Made by a program: the position numbers and the translations under genes
Shown here: positions 15,213 to 23,494 of the stretch, piece by piece
Position numbering within the stretch: the first letter of the stretch is position 1
Layout of the letters: the number at the start of each line of letters is the position of its first letter
Source: Clostridia bacterium
GTDB taxonomy: Bacteria; Bacillota; Clostridia; Lachnospirales; Lachnospiraceae
Assembly: GCA_910574475.1 (NCBI GenBank)
Contig: CAJTAT010000016.1
Location: 1-47,619, forward strand
DNA: 47,619 bases
Direction: 5' to 3'
Notes under the pieces: generated by a model
Told to the model about the DNA's origin: nothing
Seen by the model: the letters and a program-made list of their open reading frames with translations, nothing else
Databases searched by the model: none

Positions 15213-16079
15213 AGGGAACGGGAAAAATCAAGGCGATACATTTTGCTGCACTAATCCTGGCCGTCCTTTTACAGGGCTGCGCTTTGGGAGAAACCCCTTT
15301 AGGAGAAATCCAGGTGGACAATGATGCTGATATTCCGGGACTATGTAAGAAGGAACTGAAGGATTGCTTTGGGGAGGAATATACCCTTTCAGAAGGGGAG
15401 GAAAAGGAAGAAGAGTACTACAATGAATTCAAAAATAGGAACATGATTACCCGTTACACAGAATGGAATCTTTCCTATAAAGATACCCTCTCTTGACAAG
15501 GGCACACACGCCTCAATCACGATATTTCGCCGCTTTGCGGCGTTATCCTCAATCGGCGTACGTCCAGTACGCCTCAATCGTCTGCCTTGCAAGGCGACGA
15601 AATCTCATGATTGAGGTCGAAGAGTCGAAAAGAGGTAAATTTTGCGTCCTGCAAGGCACTTGAAAGAGGCGTACTGGACGTACGCCGATTGAAAGTAACG
15701 CCGCAGGTCACAAAATTTACTCTTTTTCGACCGTGTATGCCCTTGTCAAGAGAGGGTAGAGATGGACAAACATACCAATTTATATTCAATAACTGCTGTG
15801 GGAGAAGATCTCCAAAAGTATTCACTGGCAGAACATGTATATTTTCCGCAATTGCAGTGCCAGGAAACAGAGGCGAAATTGCGGGAAATGACGGATAAAA
15901 TGATTTTGTATACAGATACTTCCCTCAACGCTAAAATCCATGTTACGATGATGGATGAAAATGGATATGCAGATGGATTTTCCTTTGCAGTTCTAAATGG
16001 AGAATACTTTGAACAAGGTTTGGGAATAGAATATGAGATAGCTTTACATGAAAACTTTTTTGGAGCTATTGAGAACTGA
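15209..16079 (+). pseudogene. Lipoprotein gene broken by a MITE and a frameshift
   Basis: The frame starts at GTG 15209 (coupled to the tcdA stop). It encodes a lipoprotein signal peptide with lipobox LLQGC (C24) and an acidic mature part. It hits a stop at 15494-15496 created by the first bases of an inserted MITE (15486-15756, TA duplicated). Removing 273 bp (15486-15758) restores the frame: the sequence then reads on as …SYKDRDGQTYQFIFNN at about 15759-15797. The rest of the protein (…EDLQKYSLAEHVYFPQ… to …FFGAIEN, stop at 16079) is in another frame, so a second lesion, a 1- or 2-nt indel near 15797-15810, also exists. The protein family is unknown. Confidence 0.8.
15486..15756. mobile_element. 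271-bp MITE, TA target duplication
   Basis: Terminal inverted repeats of 19 bp, CCCTCTCTTGACAAGGGCA at 15486-15504 and its exact complement at 15738-15756, flanked by TA at 15484-15485 and 15757-15758. The interior is largely self-complementary: a perfect 25-bp pair at about 15550-15574 and 15666-15690, and an imperfect pair around 15622-15642 and 15709-15732. No coding capacity. TA duplication plus long inverted ends suggests mobilisation by an IS630/Tc1-mariner-type transposase, which is not in this window. Confidence 0.9.
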
Positions 16080-16082
16080 AGG

Positions 16083-16180
16083 GACTGTCTGTCACAAAAT
16101 GACAGGTTTCTACAAGCTTGCGGTACGGATTCACTTCATTTTGTAGAACAACTACATTTTGTGGCAGACAGTCTCTTTTT
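16083..16180. terminator. Long bidirectional terminator / palindromic element
   Basis: GACTGTCTGTCACAAAATG (16083-16101) pairs with 16155-16173 over 19 bp with one G-U, and a second nested stem (TTCTACAA 16108-16115 with 16141-16148) lies inside. It is followed by TCTTTTTATC on the plus strand. It sits between the convergent lipoprotein pseudogene and the ABC-F gene, so it probably stops both. Its size suggests an old repeat recruited as a terminator. Confidence 0.75.
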
Positions 16181-16189
16181 ATCTAATCT

Positions 16190-17830
16190 TTAGTTATCCT
16201 CTTCGTCACTGGCAGCCTTCATATATACGGTTCGTTTTCTAGCCATAGCGTCGCTTTCCAGATATTCATCATAAGTAGTAATTTTATCAATCATAGCGCC
16301 GTTTGGCAAAAGCTCAATGATACGATTGGCTGTGGTTTGAACGATCTGATGGTCACGGGAAGAGAAGAGTAGTACCCCGGGGAATTTGATCATGCCATTA
16401 TTCAGGGCAGTGATAGCTTCCATATCCAGATGGTCCGTAGGCTCGTCAAGGATCAGGATGTTGGCCCCGGAAATCATCAGCTTGGAGAGCATACAGCGCA
16501 CCTTTTCACCACCGGAGAGAACCTTTACTTTCTTCACGCCATCCTCCCCTGCAAAGAGCATCCGTCCCAGGAAGCCTCGCACATAAGTGGCATCTTTGAT
16601 CTCAGAATACTGAGTGAGCCAGTCTACAATGGTGTCGTTATTGTCAAATTCAGAGGAATTGTCCTTGGGGAAATATGCCTGGCTAGTGGTGACGCCCCAT
16701 TTATAGGTTCCCTCATCCGGCTCCATCTCCCCTGCCAGGATCTGAAAGAGAGTAGTCTTGGCAAACTCATTGCTTCCCACAAATGCAACTTTATCGTCGT
16801 GCCCCAGAATAAAAGAAATATTGTCCAGGATTTTTACTCCGTCTATGGTCTTTGAGATTCCCTCCACAGTCAGCACTTCATTTCCGATCTCCCGATTGGG
16901 ACGGAAATCAATATAGGGATATTTCCTGCTGGAAGGTTTGATCTCGTCCAACTCGATTTTTTCCAGCGCGCGCTTTCTTGATGTAGCCTGCTTGGACTTA
17001 GAAGCGTTGGCGCTGAACCGGGAGATAAATTCCTGTAACTCCTTGATTTTTTCTTCTTTTTTCTTATTCGCTTCCTTCATCTGACGGATCAGGAGCTGGC
17101 TGGATTCGTACCAGAAATCATAGTTGCCTGCATAGAGCTGAATTTTGCCGTAATCAATGTCCGCGATATGAGTGCAGACTTTGTTTAAAAAATAACGGTC
17201 ATGGGATACTACAATAACAGTATTGCTAAAGTTGATTAGGAACTCCTCGAGCCATGCGATAGCATCCAGATCCAAATGGTTGGTGGGCTCGTCTAAGAGC
17301 AGAATATCTGGGTTGCCAAAAAGGGCCTGGGCCAGAAGTACTTTGACTTTTTGAGCTCCAAGCAGATCTTTCATAGTACTGTAGTGAAGCTCTGTCTCAA
17401 TCCCAAGGCCGTTTAACAGAGTAGCGGCGTCAGATTCTGCTTCCCAGCCGTCCATGTCTGCAAACTCCGCCTCCAATTCACTGGCACGGATGCCGTCCTC
17501 ATCGCTAAAGTCTTCCTTTGCATAAATGGCATCCTTTTCTTTCATGATCTCATAGAGACGGGCATTGCCCATGATGACAGTATCCATAACGGCATACTCG
17601 TCATACTGAAAATGATCCTGCTTTAAAAAGGAAAGGCGCTGTCCCGGCGTGATGGCGATCTCGCCGTTGGTAGAATCCAACTCCCCTGAAAGGATTTTTA
17701 AAAAGGTGGATTTGCCAGCACCGTTGGCGCCGATGAGACCGTAGCAGTTTCCCTCTGTGAACTTAATGTTGACGTCCTCAAACAGGGCTTTTTTGCCAAT
17801 TCTAAGTGTTACATTATTTGCACTGATCAT
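16190..17830 (-). CDS. ABC-F family ATPase (YbiT-like)
   Basis: 546 aa, two ATP-binding cassettes and no membrane segments: a ribosome-associated ABC-F protein that acts at the ribosomal E/P site in translation control or antibiotic protection. Cassette 1: Walker A GANGAGKS (34-41), Walker B LLLDEPTNHLD (about 177-187), but the signature is LLGAQ (156-160) instead of LSGGQ. Cassette 2: Walker A-like GSNEFAKT (352-359, Ala for the last Gly), signature LSGGEK (438-443), Walker B ILDEPTDHLD (460-469). The linker at about 240-310 is basic and helical. Such deviations occur in the YbiT branch. Promoter at 17940-17967 with a leader of about 100 nt containing a GGCAG/CTGCC hairpin, which could allow attenuation. 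Confidence 0.9.
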   Translation of the reverse strand: MISANNVTLRIGKKALFEDVNIKFTEGNCYGLIGANGAGKSTFLKILSGELDSTNGEIAITPGQRLSFLKQDHFQYDEYAVMDTVIMGNARLYEIMKEKDAIYAKEDFSDEDGIRASELEAEFADMDGWEAESDAATLLNGLGIETELHYSTMKDLLGAQKVKVLLAQALFGNPDILLLDEPTNHLDLDAIAWLEEFLINFSNTVIVVSHDRYFLNKVCTHIADIDYGKIQLYAGNYDFWYESSQLLIRQMKEANKKKEEKIKELQEFISRFSANASKSKQATSRKRALEKIELDEIKPSSRKYPYIDFRPNREIGNEVLTVEGISKTIDGVKILDNISFILGHDDKVAFVGSNEFAKTTLFQILAGEMEPDEGTYKWGVTTSQAYFPKDNSSEFDNNDTIVDWLTQYSEIKDATYVRGFLGRMLFAGEDGVKKVKVLSGGEKVRCMLSKLMISGANILILDEPTDHLDMEAITALNNGMIKFPGVLLFSSRDHQIVQTTANRIIELLPNGAMIDKITTYDEYLESDAMARKRTVYMKAASDEEDN

Positions 17831-17939
17831 AAATAACTCCTTATCATGCTAAACTTCAAGTATCTTGTTGTGCTTTCCACAGGCAGTACTGAATGTAAAT
17901 CTGCCAAATTCTGGTAGCATGTGAAAATAACTCCATTTT

Positions 17940-17967
17940 ATTATACATAGAAATTATATTTTTGCAA
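17940..17967 (-). promoter_or_regulatory. Promoter of the ABC-F gene
   Basis: On the minus strand TTGCAA (17962-17967), 16 bp, TATAAT (17940-17945). The transcript start would be about 100 nt before ATG 17830. The 324-bp gap 17831-18154 holds this promoter, the divergent polysaccharide promoter and AT-rich DNA (about 17970-18096). I see no riboswitch there. Confidence 0.65.
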
Positions 17968-18096
17968 GAGATTTACATAAATATTTAGTTATTAAAAATA
18001 AACAATGAATATAACAGGTAAAAATCTTAGAAAAAGGTTAATTTTTTTAATTAAATACACCAACGAGGAAGTAAAATTGCAAGTTAAGTTAATTAA

Positions 18097-18125
18097 TTGA
18101 CAAACTATGAAATTTAATATATAAT
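18097..18125 (+). promoter_or_regulatory. Consensus promoter of the polysaccharide operon
   Basis: TTGACA (18097-18102), 17 bp, TATAAT (18120-18125): a perfect sigma-70 promoter, preceded by very AT-rich DNA that could act as an UP element. The leader is only about 25 nt, so there is no space for a leader riboswitch. No further promoter as good is seen until 37873. Confidence 0.92.
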
Positions 18126-18154
18126 ATCCTACAAAATACACCTAGGGATAATTT

Positions 18155-19420
18155 GTGGATGACAATATGGAATCTATAAAGATTAACAATAAGCTCGTTA
18201 AAAAGTTATCAAATCGATCGGTCGGTGTAGAGTGTCAGGAGGGGCAAAAGCACCAGCATATTTTTATACTAGGAAGTAAAGGGATTCCTGCTTCCTATGG
18301 AGGATTTGAAACTTTTGTAGAAAAATTAACAGAATATCGATTGAGTGAGAAGATCCATTACCATATAGCAAGGATGGCAGAAGACTGGTTATGCTACCGA
18401 TACAATGACGCAGAATGTTTTGACATAAAGACGCCGCAGATTGGGGCGGCGAGAGCCGTTTGGTATGATGTTGCTGCTCTATACATCAGTATTCGATTGT
18501 GTCAAAAAAATTCCGGCGTTAAACAGCCGGTTTTTTATATGCTTACGTGCCGCATAGGCCCTTTTATTGGATTTTTGAAAAAGAGAATCGAAAGGCTTGG
18601 CGGCCGTTTGTATTTAAACCCAGATGGACATGAGTGGAAGCGCAGCAAATGGAATATGCTAATTCGGCGTTACTGGAAGTTGTCAGAGACACTTATGGTA
18701 AAGCATGCGGATCTTGTGATTTGTGACAGTGTACATATCAAAGAATATATCGAAAAAGAATATACAAAATACCAACCCAAAACCATGTTTATTGCCTATG
18801 GGGCAGACCGCACCCCCTCAATATTAGGAGAAGAGGGCAAATATGCAGACTGGCTTCAGAAAAATGGGCTGGTAAAAGGGGAATATTATCTTGCAGTCAG
18901 CCGCTTTGTCCCGGAGAATAATTTTGAGACAATGATTCGCGAATTCATGAAAACTGATTCCAGCCGGGACTTTGCAATTATTACCACAGATAATACGCCT
19001 TTTTATAAGAAACTCCAAAAAAAGCTTCATTTTATTGAAGATAAGAGGATTAAATTCATTGATACTGTTTACGATGTTGAACTGCTAAAAAAAATTCGTG
19101 AAAATGCATATGCATATATTCATGGACATGAGGTGGGAGGCACGAATCCCAGTTTATTAGAATCTCTTTGGTGCACAGATATGAATCTCCTTTTGGACGT
19201 GGGATTCAACAGGGAAGTAGCCCAGGAGAGTACACTTTACTGGACGAAGGATGGAGGGAGTCTGGCTGCACTGATTGAGAAAGCAGATGGATTGGAAAGA
19301 ACAAAGATTAGTGAAATGGGCAGGATGGCCAAGGAACGAGTGAGAGAGGCATATCAGTGGGAAGATATTGTGAAAAAGTACGAGGATATTTTCCTGCACC
19401 ACGATATGAGATCTATATGA
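18155..19420 (+). CDS. Glycosyltransferase, DUF1972/rhamnosyltransferase type
   Basis: 421 aa. The N-terminal domain (about 30-200) has the DUF1972 hallmarks GSKGIPASYGGFETFVEKL and LNPDGHEWKRSKW, seen in Cps2T-like beta-1,4-rhamnosyltransferases. The C-terminal GT4-like domain has the EVGGTNPSLLES nucleotide-sugar motif. In streptococcal clusters such enzymes add the second sugar to the lipid-linked primer; here that role is inferred. First gene of the operon. Start GTG 18155 is listed, but ATG 18167 is an alternative and the ribosome site (TAGGGA) is modest. A priming transferase is absent nearby. Confidence 0.85.
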   Translation: MDDNMESIKINNKLVKKLSNRSVGVECQEGQKHQHIFILGSKGIPASYGGFETFVEKLTEYRLSEKIHYHIARMAEDWLCYRYNDAECFDIKTPQIGAARAVWYDVAALYISIRLCQKNSGVKQPVFYMLTCRIGPFIGFLKKRIERLGGRLYLNPDGHEWKRSKWNMLIRRYWKLSETLMVKHADLVICDSVHIKEYIEKEYTKYQPKTMFIAYGADRTPSILGEEGKYADWLQKNGLVKGEYYLAVSRFVPENNFETMIREFMKTDSSRDFAIITTDNTPFYKKLQKKLHFIEDKRIKFIDTVYDVELLKKIRENAYAYIHGHEVGGTNPSLLESLWCTDMNLLLDVGFNREVAQESTLYWTKDGGSLAALIEKADGLERTKISEMGRMAKERVREAYQWEDIVKKYEDIFLHHDMRSI

Positions 19421-20658
19421 AAATAATTGTGGCAAATTACCGCTTTTTTATAGCTGGCGGACCAGAACGCTATATGTTTAACTTTATGACAGCAGCCCAA
19501 AACAGGGGAATTGAAATCATACCTTTTTCAGTTCAAAACGCTCGAAATGTGGAGACAAAGTATTGTACTTATTTTGCAAAACCACGTGCAGACGCACTGA
19601 TGTATTCTGACACCAAACGCTCCCTGGCCAATCTATGCGGTATGTTTCGCGCTGTAGTCTGGAACAGAGACGCGTCCACGCGGCTTCGAAGGCTGATTCG
19701 AGACACGAAGCCGGATGCTGTCTACATCCTTCACGAAGTGAACCATTTGTCGCCATCTATTATCCGGGCAGCAAAAAAAGAAGGCGTACGTGTGGTGCAT
19801 CGGATATCTGATTTTTTTATGTTCTGCGCAAGATATGATTTTTTGTATGAAAACAATATCTGTGAGGCTTGTATTCATGGGAACTATGAGATGGCTGTGC
19901 GCAGACGCTGTGTAAAAGGCTCCAGAGCAGCTACCTGGCTTCGTATATTGGCCATGAAGCTGTATCAGTGGAATGGCGTTTTTAAAGATGTGGATATATT
20001 TGTTACGCCAACGGCATTTACAAGAAGAAAACTCATCGAAGGAGGAGTACCTGCGTCCAAAATTGTACATATTCCCACCTTTGTTGACTGTGAGAGGGTG
20101 ACACCCTGCTATACTCAGGATAAATATTTTTTGTTTCTGGGCCGTGTGGCGGAGCAGAAGGGTACCATTTATGCGATCCAGGCAATGAATCACTTAAGAG
20201 ACAGTGAATATATTTTGAAAATAACGGGTGTTTTATCAGATACAAAAGAAGATCTGGAGCTCAAACGTTATATTGAGACACACCATCTGGAAAATAAGAT
20301 AGTTTTTACAGGCTTTCTAAAGGGAGATGCTTTGGAACATTTGATTTCTCAGGCAGTCTGTGTTGTGTGTCCGGCTATTTGGTACGAAAATATGCCAAAC
20401 GCAGTTCTGGAGGCATATGCACACGGGAAAGCTGTTGTGGCATCCCGTATAGGAAGCATGGATGAAATTGTAGAAGAGGGAGAGACAGGTTTTTTGTTTA
20501 CACCAAAGGATTCTTACGAACTGGCAGAACAACTGAAACGGTTTATCGATGATAAGAACTTGAGCAGGTATCTGGGAGAAAATGCCAGAAAAAAGTGCGA
20601 GACAGAATACGGTGAGGCAATACATATGGAAAGAGTACTTACCTGTCTGTTTTATTAA
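19417..20658 (+). CDS. Glycosyltransferase family 4
   Basis: 413 aa. Two Rossmann-like halves; N-terminal donor/acceptor loop FIAGGPERYMFNF near residue 12-24 and C-terminal GT4 motif with ENMPNAVLEAYAHGKAVVAS at about 325-345, where the glutamates hold the nucleotide sugar. Probably cytoplasmic and membrane-associated, adding a sugar to the lipid-linked repeat unit. A four-cysteine cluster at about 136-165 (CARY…CEACIHGN…RRRC) is unusual for GT4 enzymes and may bind a metal. Start ATG 19417 overlaps the preceding stop (ATGA). Confidence 0.88.
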   Translation: MKIIVANYRFFIAGGPERYMFNFMTAAQNRGIEIIPFSVQNARNVETKYCTYFAKPRADALMYSDTKRSLANLCGMFRAVVWNRDASTRLRRLIRDTKPDAVYILHEVNHLSPSIIRAAKKEGVRVVHRISDFFMFCARYDFLYENNICEACIHGNYEMAVRRRCVKGSRAATWLRILAMKLYQWNGVFKDVDIFVTPTAFTRRKLIEGGVPASKIVHIPTFVDCERVTPCYTQDKYFLFLGRVAEQKGTIYAIQAMNHLRDSEYILKITGVLSDTKEDLELKRYIETHHLENKIVFTGFLKGDALEHLISQAVCVVCPAIWYENMPNAVLEAYAHGKAVVASRIGSMDEIVEEGETGFLFTPKDSYELAEQLKRFIDDKNLSRYLGENARKKCETEYGEAIHMERVLTCLFY

Positions 20659-20706
20659 AAAGTAAGAGTAAAAATATTATCAACATATAACAAGTGAGGA
20701 AACAAG

Positions 20707-21507
20707 GTGAGTAATAAGCTTTTTCGAACGAATATGTTTGGCGGATATAAAAAAGAAGACGTACTGTCTTACATTGCAAAGCTGGAGGCAGAGCTGACCC
20801 GGTCACAGGAGTTGCTTGCGCAAAAGGATAATATTCCAGAAGCTTCAAAGGTAACGAGGCCTAAGGAAGCAGAAGCTGTGCAGAGCGTCTATGAAGATGT
20901 CATTGTTTTGAGTGATACACAGGAGGAAGCTCAGGCGGACAGGGAATTCTATGAGGATTCACAGGGAGTAGGTGCGGATAAAGCAAGCTCTGGGGCATGT
21001 GAAGAGCAGAATAAAGAGCTTGAGGAAGCTCTGCGTGAGTTGGAACTTGTAAAGCAGGAGCTGGAAGATAAAAAGGCAGAGCTGGAGGCAAGCAGCCGGC
21101 TCTGTGATCAAAGCAGGGCAAGACTAAATCTGGCGCTTACAGAAAAAGAGATGCTGGAAAATGAGGCAGAGAAGCTTCGGGAAGAACAAAAGCGCTACGA
21201 ACAGGATTATGATGCAGTCAAGGAAGTTCTGCTCAATGCAAGAATTGATGCGGAAATTATTTTGACAAAGGCAAAGAAGGAGGCGAAACTCCTTCTGGAG
21301 AATACACAAAGGCAGATCAGCGAGCAGAAGAAGGAGACGGTAGGGGAACTGATGCGTCAACTGGTGGAAAACTACAATGGTCTGCAAACCTCCAAATATC
21401 ATTTGGAGAGACAGGTAAAGAGTATTGAACGAACCACACAGCAAATTGAAGTGATTCAGAGCAAAATGGAAGACTTCCTGGGGGAAGATATCAACATCAT
21501 GAACTGA
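20707..21507 (+). CDS. DivIVA-like coiled-coil protein
   Basis: 266 aa. The N-terminus (FRTNMFGGYKKEDVLSYIAK, about 6-25) matches the DivIVA/GpsB start, in which GY..EDV.. forms the membrane-binding loop. Coiled coil at about 85-260, very rich in Glu, Lys, Gln and Leu. DivIVA proteins bind curved membrane at poles and septa and recruit partners. Its place between a glycosyltransferase and the chain-length protein suggests that it positions the polysaccharide machinery or links it to division. The start is GTG 20707 after GAGGAAACAAG. No membrane helix. Confidence 0.75.
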   Translation: MSNKLFRTNMFGGYKKEDVLSYIAKLEAELTRSQELLAQKDNIPEASKVTRPKEAEAVQSVYEDVIVLSDTQEEAQADREFYEDSQGVGADKASSGACEEQNKELEEALRELELVKQELEDKKAELEASSRLCDQSRARLNLALTEKEMLENEAEKLREEQKRYEQDYDAVKEVLLNARIDAEIILTKAKKEAKLLLENTQRQISEQKKETVGELMRQLVENYNGLQTSKYHLERQVKSIERTTQQIEVIQSKMEDFLGEDINIMN

Positions 21508-21549
21508 CATTTAGTATGGAAGAATAAGAAAAGGGGAGAATACAGCAGA

Positions 21550-23463
21550 ATGAAAGAGTTTAAGTTGTTTTCTTATATTAGGCGATACAAAATTTTAATC
21601 GTTATATCCTCTTTGCTTATGGGGGTATTGTTTTATTCATATTTTTCAAGGAAACAGACCTATACGGCCAGTGCGATTATTCAGTATAAGAATGAAAAGG
21701 CCACAGAAGGACTTGCGGTAGACGGGACACCAATTGACGTCACGGAGATTTATTCAGCGGAGGTTATGACAAAAGTATTTGAAAAATTGGGGCTGAATTA
21801 TGATAAGAACAATATAGATGCTATCCGGGCAGGCGTCCATGTAAATGCAGTTCAGAGTGCAGAAGAGGTTGCAGTACAGGAAGCCTTAAACGAAAAAGGT
21901 GAGATTTCGGAAGAAAAGCCTACCAAATATCAAGTTTCTTATACAGTGGGAAGCAATGATGTCCAAAATGCTTCCAGTTTTTCTAAAGAGATTCTTAGCA
22001 CTATGCTGAATGTATATGTGGAAACTTTTGCTGAAAATCATGTGAACAGCGGGATACCCCTTTATGCTGTAGGCGGGATTTATGACAGAGACTATGATTA
22101 CATAGAGATGGTAGAACTTCTGGATGATGCTATAGTGCGGGCTCTGGAGCAGTTGTCTTATAAAACGAGTGAAGACTTCCGCTCTTCCGAAACTGGTTAT
22201 ACATTCGCTGATCTTCGCCAAGAATTCTCTCTTCTCAAAAATATAGACCTGCCCAATGCGTATGCATATGTACTGGGAAACCGGGTGACAAAGGATCAGG
22301 ATGTTTTAATCTCAAAATATGAGAACCGCATAAAAAACGCAACCTTGAAAAATGATGCGTCCTCCTCAGAGAGCGAAGGAATCGATGAGATTATCAATGC
22401 TTATGTGGAGATGATGCGCGGATCTAATAATACGGATTTTACCAATGAATATATTCTGGGTGACGTTTATGAGGACTATGATAAACTGGATGATAATAAA
22501 GAGAAACAAACAATTGATCCCACCACAGAATATGATGATTTGATGAACAATTATGTGAAAGAGCGGACCTCATTTGAGGAGACTTTAATCGATATCGCTT
22601 ACTCCCGATATATACTGGATGTATTTTCTGGCAATGTGAATGAACAAAGCGGTGTAACTGTTCAGGTTGGAGATACGCTTTCGGAACCTGTGACCTTTGA
22701 TACTGATACTGTGATCAGCAGGGAAATTGTAAGCTCTGAGGAAAGCAAAAATATTGCCTATGAGATGGTAAAAGAGCTGACAGACAAGGTGGATACATTG
22801 TATCAGGTAACAATGGCTACTAATCAGGAATATAATCAGTTTGCTGGGGCGGAAAATATCGCCATCATGACAGACACAGTGACGGTACCATCCTTAAATC
22901 TGATGGTATATGCAGCTCTGGCTGTGATCCTGTTCGGCATGATCGGCTGTGTACTTGCCACAGTGATTGGCAGAGCACTTGAAATCTTTGACTATTATAT
23001 GTTTACCGATCAGAAGTTAAACATTGCTAACCGTGCAGGGTGTGATCGTTATCTTGCAAAATATAGTAAGACACTTCTGCCCTCGGAATTTGCATGTATT
23101 TCAATTAAAATATCAGATATTGGAGAAAAAAATAAAACCTTTGGCAGAGAGAAATGTGACAAGATGTTAATTGATTTCTGCAAAATTCTTCGGGATATTT
23201 TGCCTTCGGACCGATCCTTTATCGCAAACAACGGTCTGGGACAGTTCATCTGTTTTCTGAAGAATTCGGATAAAGATCAAGCACACGCTTATATGCATGA
23301 GCTGGGGAGACTGTGTGTTGCCTATAATCAGGACAATGAATGTAAAGTATCTTATACCTGTGGCATTTCCATCAGCAACAAAAGCCAGATTTATGATATC
23401 AGGAAGCTTATGATTGATGCAATCAATAAGGCGTCAGGTGCAGTGATCCGCAAGATATCCTGA
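21550..23463 (+). CDS. Wzz-like chain-length protein fused to a degenerate GGDEF domain
   Basis: 637 aa. Membrane helix 1 at about 14-32, a long extracytoplasmic part (about 35-445), helix 2 at about 450-474, then a cytoplasmic domain (about 485-637). The N-terminal half shows the polysaccharide co-polymerase layout and resembles the second copy at 33610. The C-terminal 150 residues look like a GGDEF domain: an N..GCDRYL start, FACISIKISDIGEKNKTFGREKCDK (two separate motifs) matching the LDIDNFKxINDxxGHxxGD segment, and GLGQF at 562-566 where GGDEF is expected, then CGISI. The catalytic D/E and the metal aspartates are missing, so it is likely a ligand-binding or protein-contact domain rather than a cyclase. 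It could tie polymer length to a nucleotide signal. Confidence 0.78.
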   Translation: MKEFKLFSYIRRYKILIVISSLLMGVLFYSYFSRKQTYTASAIIQYKNEKATEGLAVDGTPIDVTEIYSAEVMTKVFEKLGLNYDKNNIDAIRAGVHVNAVQSAEEVAVQEALNEKGEISEEKPTKYQVSYTVGSNDVQNASSFSKEILSTMLNVYVETFAENHVNSGIPLYAVGGIYDRDYDYIEMVELLDDAIVRALEQLSYKTSEDFRSSETGYTFADLRQEFSLLKNIDLPNAYAYVLGNRVTKDQDVLISKYENRIKNATLKNDASSSESEGIDEIINAYVEMMRGSNNTDFTNEYILGDVYEDYDKLDDNKEKQTIDPTTEYDDLMNNYVKERTSFEETLIDIAYSRYILDVFSGNVNEQSGVTVQVGDTLSEPVTFDTDTVISREIVSSEESKNIAYEMVKELTDKVDTLYQVTMATNQEYNQFAGAENIAIMTDTVTVPSLNLMVYAALAVILFGMIGCVLATVIGRALEIFDYYMFTDQKLNIANRAGCDRYLAKYSKTLLPSEFACISIKISDIGEKNKTFGREKCDKMLIDFCKILRDILPSDRSFIANNGLGQFICFLKNSDKDQAHAYMHELGRLCVAYNQDNECKVSYTCGISISNKSQIYDIRKLMIDAINKASGAVIRKIS

Positions 23464-23494
23464 TGAACATTCCTGGGTAAGATGAGGAAAAGGA

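Noticed and set aside
15611..15898. A 95-aa open frame across the MITE
   Set aside because: It joins MITE sequence to the downstream part of the broken lipoprotein gene and has no ribosome site. It is informative only because it preserves the original frame after the insertion.
17831..18154. A c-di-GMP or other riboswitch controlling the polysaccharide operon
   Set aside because: The predicted leader from the consensus promoter is only about 25 nt and the upstream DNA is featureless AT-rich sequence.
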